Shown: piece after piece, positions 12,390 through 24,600 of the stretch
Numbering within the stretch: position 1 is the stretch's first letter
Layout: every line of letters begins with the position of its first letter
Assembly (NCBI RefSeq): GCF_963678635.1
Contig: NC_087069.1
Span: 2,184,166 to 2,248,165 of the forward strand
Direction: 5' to 3'
Source of the DNA: Symsagittifera roscoffensis
Lineage: Eukaryota > Xenacoelomorpha > Acoela > Convolutidae
Length of the DNA: 64,000 nt
Position numbers and translations under genes: made by a program
Notes under the pieces: generated by a model
Database searches by the model: none
What the model was told of the DNA's origin: nothing
Seen by the model: the letters and a program-made list of their open reading frames with translations, nothing else

Positions 12390-13735
12390 GTTTTTATCTA
12401 TTGTTGTAATTTTCCCATATGCCAAGTATACAGGAGGTGGCCCGGCTTTATGGAACGCAAACCGTTCATTTTGTATTGTTATGATTACTTCCGTTTTAGT
12501 GTGAATCTTTATAGTGTATGCTAAGTGATCGGATCTGTATGACTTGTTGAATTCGTTTTGCGTGGTGTAGTTCAGTAAGACTTTTGAATTAATTGTCAAA
12601 ATTATGACTGACTGTTTTTTATTGTTTTGGGATAAACACATTCCTCAAAGTAATTTTGGGAGAGAAGATTAAGGACATTCAGCTCGTAGCTGTCATTCGA
12701 GTCAATTGCCTCCCAATTCGCGATTACAAGTTTATGTCGCCTGTTATGACTAAACTATTATAATTTTCGTTTTCGCTAATCGTTATAAGTTCATTTATTA
12801 GATCGAGGATTCGTTGTTGATAAATTCGATACGGACTTTTTTCAGGAGCGTTGTATATACAGCATACTATGATTGATTCAGTTTTGGGGGTTAATTTAAC
12901 TGCAACACATTCACATTGTGTTTTTATGCAGAGCGGTTTATGTGGAATATCTCTGACACCAATTAGCACACCGCCGTGTTTAGTTCTATGGTCATGTGTT
13001 GGTCTGTCGGTTCGATATATGTCGCAATAGGGTAGAAAAAGTGCATTGTCAGTGATATCACTCGTTAACCACGTCTCAGATAGACATATAACTTGGATAT
13101 TACTTTAAATTGTTAAGCAGTTTGCATAGAGACTTCTACGTTTTAGTTCAAGTAAGCTGTGTATATTGTAGTTGTGTTTGGTCAGAGCTGGGTTTGATGC
13201 TAGTCAATTTAGTTCATTGTTAGTTTGGTCTAGGCTGACCCATTTATTGTTTATTTCTTCTTGTAGTACTAAGTTTCGTATACGTAGCTTTGTTGGATCA
13301 TTATTTTGGTTTATAAGTTTTCGTCGTTGTATTAATAGTTTGTTCTCCAGGTCCTGTTCATCTGGAGTGAGCTCTTTGCTTACATACACTGGCTTTGAAA
13401 ATGTTTTGAGTTTGCTTAATGACAAAAGAAAAAAGCATTTAACATGTTGGCTGTCTAGCTTGATAACAATAGTTCGATTTCTTCCTTCGGTATATTTTCC
13501 TATTCTTTTGAGTTTCTTACTATTGCCCTCTACTGCAAGATGTGTAATTATTGATTTTGCCTCATTGATGTCATGAGCGTATCGTTCCCGACTGTTGTTT
13601 GACCTGAGTTCTGGTATTCCGCGCAGTCTTATTCCGTCAAAAGCTTCTTTGTTAATTTGCTTTGGTTTTTGGGGTAGCTGTGTTACTTTTGGTTCAGGGG
13701 GGGGGGGGGAATTTCTCGTTATCCAAGTTTTCGTT
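12390..13735 (-). pseudogene. Decayed LINE, copy B: ORF1 end plus endonuclease
   Basis: On the minus strand, about 13,735-13,200 reads as the C-terminal part of an ORF1 protein: a GIRLRGIPE block, TIVIKL, then LSKLKTFSKPVYVSKELTPDEQ. After a short gap the endonuclease begins with CLSETWLTSD, then HGGVLIGVRD, IIVCCIYNAPEKSPY and VITGDINL. After a frame break come RSDHLAYTI and FHKAG. It matches copy A in the shared region at nearly every base but retains more of the 5' side. The RT is absent. Stops and frame changes show it is dead. Confidence 0.85.
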
Positions 13736-13759
13736 GATAATTTCTGGTAAACCCATAAA

Positions 13760-13930
13760 GTGATTTGCTGGATAAAGTGATGGCTAGATGAATGGATGGA
13801 TGTGATAGATGAATGACCTGATGGATGGATCGCTTGAACGACTTAAATGGACGAATCGCTGGTCGGATGGACAGATGGATTGCTAGATTGATGGGCCAAT
13901 TATGAAGTGATTTGCTAGATAAAGTGATTG
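13760..13930 (+). repeat. GGATGG-type satellite remnant
   Basis: Short degenerate GATGGATGG and GATGAATGG words close off the satellite region. An AAAGTGATTTGCT(A/G)GATAAAGTGA word occurs twice (near 13,757 and 13,907). Confidence 0.6.
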
Positions 13931-14457
13931 GCTAAAGTGATAGCAATATGCAGTCCTTCAACCTATATAGAAATTAAGGACAGACTTAACTCCAACCTTA
14001 CTTGTCGCTAAAAACTTGTAAGCCAGCATTGATTTCGAAAACTCTAATCCAGTTTCTTATACAACCAATTACTCATTCCTTTTCGCAAGACGTTTGAACC
14101 TCACTGGTTTATCTTTTTCAATATTTTTTGCAATCGCAGACAAGATGGATTTGATTTTTCTTTTCTTTTCTCTTGCTTTCTTCTTTAAATCTTTCTTTCC
14201 TTCAATCGAGCCATTCTTCACTGTTTGCTTCCTTTCCTCGACTGTTTTGAATTTTAGCAACCTCCCTTCAAATGTTTACAGACATTTCTTCCTTCCTTCG
14301 AACCTTGACTCTTTCTTTGCTTCGAGTTCTTTTCGTCAATGATTGCCTCTTTCATGAACTTTTCGAATCAATCCGATAACTATTTGCGGTACTTGGAAAT
14401 GAGTCGATGAACGTCAGGAAACAGAAAAGAACAATTGACTTGTTTTCTGAAAAAACT
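13931..14457. other. Pyrimidine-rich stretch, no gene seen
   Basis: Between about 14,150 and 14,330 the plus strand is rich in CTTTCTT and CTTCCTT runs. This yields Lys-rich open frames on the minus strand that are not convincing genes. Confidence 0.5.
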
Positions 14458-14900
14458 CCAAATTTAGAAGTTCAAAGTAAAAAAAATGCATGGCTTTACA
14501 ACTCTTTGAATTTCAAGAACAATTCATACTGACGCTTTTTTGCAAAACTTAACTCAACTAGAGAAAACAGAATCAAAAGATATTAGAACTTTCGATACTT
14601 GAAGTCGATCATGTTTTTCGTGACCTTTGTACTTTTGTAGATGGATAGAGCAACTTACCTAAATTTTAGCAGATGAAATTGAACTCAAATAGTGCAGAAA
14701 TAATATGCATGAATGCAGTTCTGTACAATATTAGAGCATTTTATGCCTTTTTTCTGAAAAAATCAAGAAACGAAAAAAAACATCACGACCTAAATAAGAG
14801 TGTGAGCTACGTTCATAGACTCCTAATAAAACTGACCCATTTATAGAAAACTTGAAACTTTCAAAATTAAAATCAACCTTCAGTCACTCGTTTTTTTTGC
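14458..14900 (+). repeat. Dispersed repeat family A, copy 3
   Basis: This copy contains CTTTGAATTTCAAGAACAATTC, the GAGAAAAC..AATCAA segment, GCAGATGAAATTGAACTCAAA and CATCACGACCTAAATAAGAG, in the same order and orientation as copies 1 and 2. Confidence 0.6.
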
Positions 14901-15229
14901 ACCATTTGAACTTTTGTTATTCAACAGCGTAATCCATGCTTTACCAAATAAGCCGATACTGAAAAAAAAACGGAATTCGAACGGACGGAAACACGGACCC
15001 GAAAAAATTTCCATTCGACATTTTTTCGAGAATCATTTGAGAAAAAATTAACCCCGGAAACGTTCTACACTACACCTATTTACAACCTATATAAAAATAA
15101 CTATTTTGAATTTGGGAAATAAATATTGACTTCAGTTTGTGCAAAATTTATTTAGCAAATAGGAACGCCGAACGATATTGATTGGTTGAAAAATGTACAT
15201 CATTCCTTCCCTCCATCATGAGAACCACC

Positions 15230-15463
15230 TCACCAGCATTTTCTAGAACTTCTAAAAACTAGTAGTTTTTTATCTTCTGCTCGTGGTTTGAGGTAATTGA
15301 ACTGCATATCGTTACCTAATTTTTTTAATGGCAATTTTAAGATTCTGATTGATAGATTCGGTGTCAGTAGCTTTTGCCACACATCCGTATGCACCTTCCC
15401 CAATGAACTCCAAGTGACAATATCTAGGTCCAACTTGAAAATTTTGTCCTCTGACGTGTTCAC
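15230..15463 (-). CDS. Unrecognised 77-residue open frame
   Basis: The minus-strand frame has a gene-like composition with alternating charged and hydrophobic residues ([23 protein letters not shown] then [24 protein letters not shown]). The start is only loosely reminiscent of a kinase N-lobe (hydrophobic-x-SLGK then VW then basic), but the Gly-rich loop and catalytic Lys are not clear. It may be a decayed exon. I do not assign a function. Confidence 0.3.
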   Translation of the reverse strand: MNTSEDKIFKLDLDIVTWSSLGKVHTDVWQKLLTPNLSIRILKLPLKKLGNDMQFNYLKPRAEDKKLLVFRSSRKCW

Positions 15464-16290
15464 CGTATTGGATATTGTTGTTCATACTTCAAATCTGTAA
15501 AATTAGGAACTGAACTTAATGTTTAACCAGGAGACTAGTTTTGGCAACAATGAGGGCAAAAAAGATTCAATTTTGACATATTTAACTAGACTAGCCTGTA
15601 ACGCAATTCCGGCGCTTCAACCAGATTAGTGAACATCTAATTTGCTTAAACATAAAATATAAGAAAAAACAGTGAAATCAATACAACAGTGAGAAGGTCG
15701 AAAGTATCATAGTAACCGAGGTTACAAACAGGAGTACCTTCATCACGTTATCCAGTCATATTCTAGTAAAGTATAAAGTATGAAGTGGAACGAAGTAATA
15801 AGAGAGCCAGATGGCTGGGAATCAAGCCAACTAGATTGAGAAAACTAACACTTGCACCGAATAAAGCGGAGTTGAAAAAAGACTAGCCTGTGTGCCATTC
15901 GACCACAATTACCTGAAAAAGTATGTCATGAATGGATTTTAATTCCAGTAGTTTTGGGGCGGGAAGAGCGTTACCCGCTTTTTTAGCCTCAGCAGTGTGA
16001 CATCCGACCAGTATCACCATAAATGCATGTCGTCAACGAAATTTAATTCGTAACAGTTCAGTTAGAGGATTAGATATTTTAAAACGATGTGGTGTTAATC
16101 GTTGAATTGAACGAACATGGAGAGATCAATTTGGGTGGACGAACAATTTTAAAAATTTCGAAGTAGGCGTGCATGACACGTAACAATTTTAATGTTCGCG
16201 ACCAATAAAATCGCGAAAATCAGAAAAAACATTTTCGGTAAAACAAACAAGACGTACAAGAAAACATGGCGAACGACAGAGTCATAGTTG
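15464..16290. other. No gene seen
   Basis: Only short open frames without motifs were found; this is the downstream flank of the LINE tail on the minus strand. Confidence 0.4.
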
Positions 16291-16296
16291 AGATAT

Positions 16297-16317
16297 TTGT
16301 TGTTGTTGTTGTTGTTG
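16297..16317 (-). repeat. (CAA)7 microsatellite tail of the LINE
   Basis: Seven perfect TTG units on the plus strand, read CAA on the element strand, follow the ORF2 stop at the 3' end. Simple-repeat tails in place of poly(A) are known for several LINE clades. Confidence 0.75.
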
Positions 16318-16363
16318 GGGATTCACAGCACTGCTGTTGGGAGTCTTGGTCCCGGCGTCTTCT

Positions 16364-16918
16364 CTAAAACAATGTCCACTTGTTTCTGCACGTGATACAA
16401 TCACAGAATAATTGCCACGTGCACGTTGTCATTTCTGAAAATCTCTCGTTTACAAATTTCCACATCGTGTTTAAAATTCTCGTCTTGAGGCCGATTCGTT
16501 TATCAAAATGAATATATGGTTCTAATCGATTTACAATCCTACTGGTTCTGAAAACAAATTCGTTTCTCGCTTTTTCCGTTCTCACTTTTCGCATCTCAAA
16601 AATTTCTATATTTCTAGCCCGTGTGGTTCGCCTGTTTAACACTATTTCATTTCGTTCATTAGAATCAAGACTGGCAAGAAGTAAGATGTTATTTAGCTGG
16701 ATGAACATGGGCAGGGGTAAAATGTTTAGCAAGCGTAGTTCGTTGATGTACACTCCCGTTTTATTTCCAGTGATCCACCGGATTGCTTTCTTTTGAACAT
16801 TCCAAATTGTGATGATTGTACAGCTACAATCGTTACGGGCCGACTCCCGAGAATTCGCAGGACTATTGTGAACATCTGCTACCCTTCCTGGTTGCCAAGA
16901 AAACAGCTCTTCCACCAA
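16364..16918 (-). pseudogene. LINE ORF2 C-terminal part, 5'-truncated
   Basis: The 184-residue minus-strand frame is the end of a non-LTR retrotransposon ORF2. It contains TIWNVQKKAIRWITGNKTG, then YINELRLLNILPLPMFIQLNNILLL, a basic linker, and a Cys-containing end. The RT core is missing, as expected for 5' truncation during target-primed reverse transcription. The 3' UTR is only about 45 nt and leads into a (CAA)7 tail. Family placement near jockey/CR1-like elements rests on the conserved LPLPM..QLN pattern. Confidence 0.8.
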
Positions 16919-17271
16919 ATTCGAGAATCTGGAATTGTCTTAAGAATAGACTGAACACTGAATTTTAACAACTTTTCGCTTACTGGATTGTCTTGAACTG
17001 AACTTAATTACTATCCAATTCATTTTTCAGAATATGAGAAGCTAGGAGTTGGGGAAAGGGTTGATCCATCTCCGATGGATATGACGATTTTTATCTGCTG
17101 AATGAAGAACAAAAAATTAGTATTAAAAAAATAGGCATTAGCCCTATTTTGAGGAGTAACCTCGTGGTCTGAGGATACTGAGACTATTTGAGCTCACTAT
17201 TTTTGCATATAACTAAGTTATTTTGCGCAATTTGGGCGATAGCCTCAAATAATTGTAAAACTCGCCCAGAA
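16919..17271. other. No gene seen
   Basis: This is AT-rich spacer between the truncated LINE and the 370-bp tandem duplication. Confidence 0.4.
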
Positions 17272-17950
17272 CTTACACAGTGACGGAAAGTAGAAAAAAG
17301 TACCTATTGACGACTGGCTGACGTCAGTTACCTTTGTTCTACTCGTTTTTAACCGTCTTGGCCTAGCCATTTGTTTTTAGTCTGTTAGGGACCAAGTAAT
17401 AAGTAACCATTTTCAGCCTTAAAAACCAAACGAGTTCCGATCAGCTTTCTATTACATGCGAAGATAATCACATAACCAAGTCTCGGATTCCAAGAAAAAA
17501 TTATAACGATTAAAAAATGTCTAGAAAACCACAATTTAATATGTTTTTAGTGGCAATTTTTTACTATTTCCGTTGGAGATGGATGGAGTTTTTCTTCGAT
17601 TCTAACTGCTCATGCTTTGAAATGGTAACATTCGTTTAAATACTACACAGTGACCGAGCGTAGAAAAAGCACCTCTAGACGACTGGCCGGTGTCAGTTGC
17701 CTAAGTTCTACGCGTTTTTCACCGTCTTGACCTAGCCAGTTGTTTTTCTGGTCTGTTTTGGGATATGCATAAAGTTACTCTTTTCAGGCCATCAGTCAAA
17801 TGACTTTTAATCAGCTTCCGTTTGCATGTGAAGACAATCACATAGCTGGGTCTCGGATCCCCAGACTATATGATTGCTATTACAACACAGCTCGAATATC
17901 ATACTTTACTATGTTTTTGGTGACAGTTCTGTATTAATTCCATTGCAGCT
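17272..17950 (+). repeat. Tandem duplication, about 370-bp period
   Basis: A first block starting ACACAGTGACGGAAAGTAGAAAAA is repeated from about 17,642 as ACACAGTGACCGAGCGTAGAAAAA. Shared landmarks in order are GACGACTGGC, GTTCTAC, CCGTCTTG-CCTAGCCA, GTCTGTT, and AATCACATA followed by GTCTCGGAT. The two blocks differ at roughly a quarter of positions, so the duplication is old. A CRE-like TGACGTCA-type core (GACGTCAG) is present in the first block only. Confidence 0.7.
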
Positions 17951-19229
17951 GGATTGACCCTTTTTTCTTTCTAGCTATTCATATTCTAAAATAAAAAAAA
18001 ATACCAGTATTAATTCAAATGTTCAGGACATCAAAGTAGCAACAAAGTTGTTTTTCTATAGTCTTTCGCCATATTAGTCTCTGGGGACGAGCCTCCGCTT
18101 CCGCGCTCTTCCGGTATTAACGTCGTTATTACGCTAACCTGGTGGCACGGGAGAGTACTGCTCCTTCCTTCTTCACCACTGAAGCCTCCTTTCTGGCTAA
18201 TTACTTCCGTTAAAAGTCTTATCGTGCGTGATCGTCACGATAAGAGGCTTCGCTTATTTCTGTCAATTTTCTCGACCGTCTGTCTATCGCTAATTTGGCT
18301 GTTGTTGTGTTTTTTTTCTAATTTCCGGCTAATAGTGGCCGTTTTCCCATTTCTCAGAGATGTAACGTCGCAATTCGATTCTTTCTTAAATTTTTCTTCT
18401 AGATTAATCTAGCCTCCTTCCTATCAAAATAAGACGACTAAGGCCTCTAACGTCGTTTTCGTGCTGCGACAGTAGGTTCCGCTGTGCCAAACCTGGAGAA
18501 TGGCATATACTCCCCGGACAGTCCCCTTCAATGTCCCCATTGATCGCATAACGCCGGGTTATCCTTAAGAAGTGTTCCAGTTCTCTATAATTAACTTTTT
18601 AAACCGCATTAGAAAAAGAAACGTATCTACTCCATCTCAGCTCGCCATGTGTCATAAATGGCATCGTACTACATCTCACAGCCTTTCAACCTTTTCACAA
18701 AATTTGCACTATGAGGAGTGTCCTAGATAAAATTTCTTTTCTGGCTACTTACGCCATCTCTCCATAAAATTTCTTCTCGCTGTTGCTGATTAAAAAGCTA
18801 GTACGTGGCACGGCCACGCACCAGTTGAAATTAACTTAATGTCACTCACGAAGTACAATCATTCATTTATGCATTTGCCTCAATATTAAAACTAAGAAAC
18901 TCTGTGGCTGGGAAAGGTAAAGATTTACTCAACCTCTTCGAGCGAGCGTACCCAAATCCTGCCACATCGCCACACAGTGAACACGTGTCTTACACAGGCT
19001 AAAAACGTCAGTCGGGTTTAAATAGGGAAATATACTCACCTATGCTCTGTATATATATGTAAATAGCACCAACTAAAACTTTTATTGTTACTCAACAATT
19101 GCAACAATTTAACAATCCTTAAAGCCTGGTTTAACTAAACTACAACAAAACAAAAAGTCTAACAGTTTCAATAATCAAGCTTAGTTGATTGATACATCTT
19201 TTAGCGCACAAAGACAATTGAGTTGCTTT
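17951..19229. other. No gene recognised
   Basis: Base composition becomes less AT-rich around 18,080-18,560 (GCGCTCTTCCGG, CGTCGTT words), but no domain, tRNA-like fold or splice structure was recognised. Confidence 0.4.
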
Positions 19230-21600
19230 CCCTCTCTTCATTTCCATCCATCGTTCCATTGCCTCTTGCTCCTGTTCTCCAGCTTCACTATCATCCAGGA
19301 CTTTCTTCAACATGTCAACAGAATTGCGGGCCGTGCCTCAATTTTCCGGTTCTAGCAGCCTCGGTTTGCAACAGGGCAGTAAGTCCAGGTTTACCGTTTG
19401 CTCCCGGTTCCTGCAAAAGCTACTCGATTCACCGCTGTGGTGAAGGCGTTCCTGTGCGTCAGGAATACTCTCTTATAGGCATCCGGTCCTATATCTAGCT
19501 GGTAGGGCTGATAGGCTTCCGAGTTTCTGGAGATATGACGCTTCGCGCGTTCATAAATTCATGACATCATGACTGCCCCTAACCAAGGCATCAATCTCTG
19601 CCTCGCCTATATTCTCTCAATGGCTCTGGGTATCCTCAGAACATTGCAGGAGGTTCTGAAAAGATCCAGAGTGTTGTTATAATTCACGCTACTCAGTTGC
19701 TCAGGCGTCGGCATCGTCGTTTCCTGCTCGTTCATGCCCGCGTTGGCTTTTAACCATCTCACCACCAGCATGGCACTAACTACCGACACTGGCTGGTTTT
19801 GGTCTGGCAACCCTGTGGAGTACAACTCCTCCACGTCCCATACTAAAACCAGGTTCCCGTGCTTGGGATACCATAACATCTGCGCCAGGCAGTGACAAGG
19901 ATACTCCCCATGGGTCATTAAGATGTTCCTTCGGGTCCGGTACCCTGAAGTTCCTAGTAACGGTTCCACTTCTGTCATAATTCGATGTACGTCGTCTTTT
20001 TCATCAATGGTGGTAAATTCGGTGGGTAACACTCCGCTCGCCTTCTTCTTCTGGAATTCACTCACATTACCCTCACCCAACTTCATGAAATTCTCAACCA
20101 CTATTTCCTGCAAGTCGCCTTCGGATCTCTTCGGGACCGCCCGAATGATCTTCGTCAGTAAGTCATACGACTTCTCCGACATTCTGGCCAACCTCAAATA
20201 TTAATTTTGGTAAGGAGAAGAGTTGGTCAACCAACACCTGCTGCGTCCTCGCATCCATCACCACCATGTGCGTAGGGTATTTACTATTGCAATATGGCGC
20301 GGAACTCGAACCCACCAGATACTTTGAGCCAGTAGGCATGTGATAAGCCTCACTGTCCTTCAGATTCATTTCATTTTCCAGAGCTTCTCGCCAGCCTCCA
20401 GTTTTCTGCTCCGTTTGCAACGCTTCAGGGAACCCTTCCACCATGAAGGACGTAACCAGCCCATGGGCAAGCTGCAACGACTCGATCGAGCTGGTCATGC
20501 TGTGAAGTCCCAAAGCAGTAACCAAGTTATTCCATGACAATCCGCAATCAATTCCATTTCACTCTTGTCCAACTTGTTTAGTCTTCCATACAAGTTAGCT
20601 AGTTGCTATTTTGCTCACTCAGCGTACGAGGCAACGGCCCGTACCACATACGTGTCCTTCCATCCCACAACTGGAAGCTAGACAAGCGCCCTGTTTTAAC
20701 CAATTACTTGAAGAACTTCCCTCGGGCGGTTCCCTGGCTGGTTTGCCATTCTTCTTTGCTACTTTCATGGCCAACAGATGGTGCTTTACGGCCAAATCAT
20801 GCAGAATCGCGTCATTATTCAAATCCAATGCGACATCTGCCGTCATATCCCAAATCAAACCGGCGTTCGGATGTGGGCACCATGAAGGCTTCATGAGCTC
20901 TCATATGGTTACAAAGCTGGTTTTCAAGGGACTGTCCCAAGAACCACATTCAAAGCTCACTTGCTTCTTCAGCTCGGGAACTGAGGGTTCAACCAGTCCT
21001 TCCTCCAAAATGATTACCAATTTGGGTTGCTCCACCATTAACATGCCTGTTTCTTTGTTTCCCTCGACCCAGAAATCAAGGACCAAGACCTATTCATAGT
21101 CAAAGTATGCTTCCCTGGCCTTCTCATGCACAAAGGGGTTATACGCTATTCCTGGTATGCCGGATACCTATTGAAATTATTTCAGATTTCTCAAAGTAGC
21201 ATAATCCTTGGTATCTCTGACTGCTTCCATTGATTCCCGACCCAACTTAAGCTCCTTGTTGGAGTATCTCCTGACTTCCTCTAGCCTGCGGTAGCTCTCT
21301 ATATCGTTAGACTCCTTAGTCGGTTTTAGCAGCGGTATGTCCTGATATAACTCCAGGAGAGCCCTTAGAAAATTTCGTTCACGATCAACTCCCCTTGCCG
21401 AATGGTTTTTATACATTCCTCTAACACGAGGGTGGCGGTGCGATCCACCACGATTCTCACAAAGCAAAGGGCATCTTTGCGCGTAGCTCAGGCTATCGCG
21501 GAACCATCTCTACTAATCAACGCGCGCAGGGCTTCCATCAGTTCCAGCTCCTGATCCTTCGATTTCGATTCATTACTGGATTCCTAATCTGATCTTTTGA
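19230..21600 (-). pseudogene. Decayed gene of unknown family
   Basis: The minus strand holds a chain of protein-like open segments over about 2.3 kb. The pieces end at 21,177, 20,901, 20,619, 20,163 and 19,607, with further gene-like segments beyond both ends. Neighbouring pieces lie in different frames or are split by single stops, and two overlap by about 35 bp, as left by single-base indels. The pieces are rich in acidic and amphipathic helices and have Trp-containing segments (such as SAMLVVRWLK and VLVWDVEELYS). Amino-acid composition is much more gene-like than the surroundings, and GC content is higher. There is no RT, transposase, protease or enzyme motif. It could be a host gene, a structural protein of an integrated virus, or an element protein; I cannot tell. 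Confidence 0.6.
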
Positions 21601-21609
21601 TTCCCATCA

Positions 21610-24600
21610 GGCATCAAGCCAGTCGCATATGCAAGTCAACCCTCGTACATGGGCAGGCTAGATTCGCTGCCACCGTCACAGGCGCATGCATGGTTAAAGC
21701 TAAAAGCTGCACGTGTTTGTACCTCGAAAAAGAAGAACAAAATCAATGTGGCCGAAAAAATCCAACATTGTTATGCAAACCGTCCCAACAAGAGACCTAT
21801 TACGGAACTTGAGGACGTGCTCGTCACTGTAAAAATTATAGCACTCGAACGTTAGAAATTAATATGCCGCATACAGAAAAGATCGAATCATTAGAACAAT
21901 TCCACGCGGAGTTGCTGGAACTTGCCCCAAAGCCGATTGCGGGGATTTAGAGGATGACTGGGTTCTTGATATGGCACAACTCACATGCTCAAGTAAAACA
22001 TATCGGAAGAACTGTTGGCTGAAACACCTACGCTCAAAGAAGTGTACGATTACGCGATCGGAGAGAAAAGGTAATCGAAGACAACCGAGCAACAAAAAAC
22101 CATAGTCAGGGAAGTTTTCATGCATCGGGAAAATTAAACATAAAACGAGAACCAGTCACTTTCATAAACCAGCGAAAAAACAGACAGCCGCAAGGAAGGG
22201 CAGGGCACAAAGGGACACTCCAAACATCCAAAAAAAATCAAAATCAATAAGGGCAACCAAGTTCACCAGGAAATTTTCACCAACGAGAAGACAACAAACA
22301 ATATTATAAAAGCGGCAATCATGTTTTGGAGGGGGCATATACAAAATTGCCGGGCGAAAGATAAAAACTGCTTTGAATGCGGCAGGTTAGAACACTTTCG
22401 AAAAGTTTGTCGCAGGACGAATGAAAACTATGTCGAAGACAATGATGAACCCGTAATGGAGGAACAACAAAATAACAAGAAGATAACATTAAACCAAAGG
22501 CATTCCCAGACTTCACATGAGCCAATAGACGGAAAACGATTGACGACAACTACTCAGTATTGGCAATCACCAAAACTTTTGAAAACGCAACCCAAAATAT
22601 CGTTTGCTATAATGGGATTTACATAGCACCACTAGGCTGACTTATACGACCAATCAAACCCGCACGATGGACAGTTAACAACGCGCCGTTTCTAATAGTT
22701 GATGGTCAACGAGCAAGTTTTGTGTGTCGAAACATACTATCACAAATTGAAATCAATTTCCACCAAGAAAGACCGATTGGTTTTAAACATCGAACAAAAT
22801 AATGAATCAGATCTTCAAATAACAGATTGGGTCAAAAGTAAAATAAGGGACTATGTACAAGGGTCGGAAGATCAAAAACCTATCTGGTAAAAATGGAATT
22901 TGTGGGAAACTTCAAGGCACTACAACAGCAAAACGGAGAGTCTTTATTCACCTTAAAGGATGAGTAAAACAAGAAGTTAACAAGATGATCGAGCACGATC
23001 AGATGAAGAAACTGGATAAATGTAGCGATAGGCAATTCATTAGCCCAAGAGCTAATACGGTGAAAAAAGGTCAATTGATAAAAATGAAAATCGATTCAAA
23101 ACAGATCAGCAAATGTATACATAGAAGCAAATACCAGATGACCACTATAGAACCTCTACTAGCAAAAACAGCACAAGCAGTTAAAACACCAGGTCAAGTG
23201 GATATATTCTTTTCCATGATAGACTTAAGGTATGCGTACGCGCAACTATCACTAAACTACAAAACAAAAGAACAGTGCAACTTCAGCTTAGTCGGCGGAA
23301 GAGCAACAGATTTATATCAGTTTTAACCAGGATTCTACGGCCTGAAGGATATGCCAGCCGAATTTCAAAATGCGGTTGATTTGACACTAAAGAAATGCAA
23401 AAGCACTTTAGCATTTCTAGGCGACATCTCATTATTTACCAAGGAATAAAAGGCGGACCACCAAGTGGCGCCAAGAACAGCGCTAAATAAAATAAACTAC
23501 CAAAAATTGTCAACCTCTGGACCCAAATGCAACTTCGCCTGCAAACAAGTGGAATGGTTGGGGATTATTATAGAGAAAACAGAAGAAACTGAACATGTGA
23601 AGGCTCCAAAAATGTACAAACAACTGAAAAATGTTATGGATTTGAGTCTTCAACTGACAAAAAATATTCCAAACGTAGCAGCGCTGACAGCTCCCTTCAG
23701 ACCAAACAAAACGAAAAAACATTCAAGAAAATAGTTGTAAGGGTGGCAGATATCACAGAAAAAATACACACTTTGACCAAAATTTAGACATAAAATAGTG
23801 TGTGACGTATCGACTGCAGGCCTAGGGGCGGCAACAGAGCAAAACTCATCTGACGGATTGCTGCCAATTTCATACGCGTCAATATTTTTGAACTCGCACA
23901 AGAAAAAATTCTTCTAATCAGTTAGAAATGTTAGGGTTCAGTTGGTTGGTTGAGCATTTCAAGCATCAACTTTATGGCAAAGCACTTACTACCGTACAGA
24001 TCATCAAGCACTATTAAGTGCAGTGAATGCATCGGTGAAATCAAAGACCGTTCAATCCAGGCTAACTAGATGAATTGATAGATGAAAACTTTTTAATTTT
24101 GATGTCAAACATCTGCCGTGATCAAAGATGGACCTAATTGACTTTTTTAAAGAAACCTATCCAGCTCGGCGCAACCGGTGTCCAATTATGATGATGAATT
24201 TGTGGTCGCCACTATCGCCGCGTTCTCTTTAAAACTCGAATTTAGGGTAAAATTGTGCTAACTTAGTTAGCCAATAGGAAGCGAGCATAACTCATTGACA
24301 GCCGAACAAAGAATTTGATAAACAAAATGATTCCGTCCTAGATACTCTCCCAATTATGCAAAAAGACACAAAGGTTGATACATCAATCCAAGCAAACAAA
24401 TCAATAGATGCATGAGTCCCAACGGAAAAATGAGAGGATTATGAAATGATAAAATCACATTCGACTGAAATAGACAACAACGATCCAGAAAATAAGAAAC
24501 TACATCACCAGATAGTGACAAAAAACTTATTCCAATTAACGAAGGTGCCACAGTGAGAGATGGCGCACAACAACAAACCAGGTAGACACCAAAACTGAGA

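Noticed and set aside
14069-14342. Lys-rich minus frame and Phe/Ser-rich plus frame
   Set aside because: They arise from a CTTT/CTTCCTT-rich stretch with no splice or start context.
17272-17950. LTR pair
   Set aside because: The two blocks are adjacent with no internal region, no TG..CA ends and no target duplication, so they are a tandem duplication.
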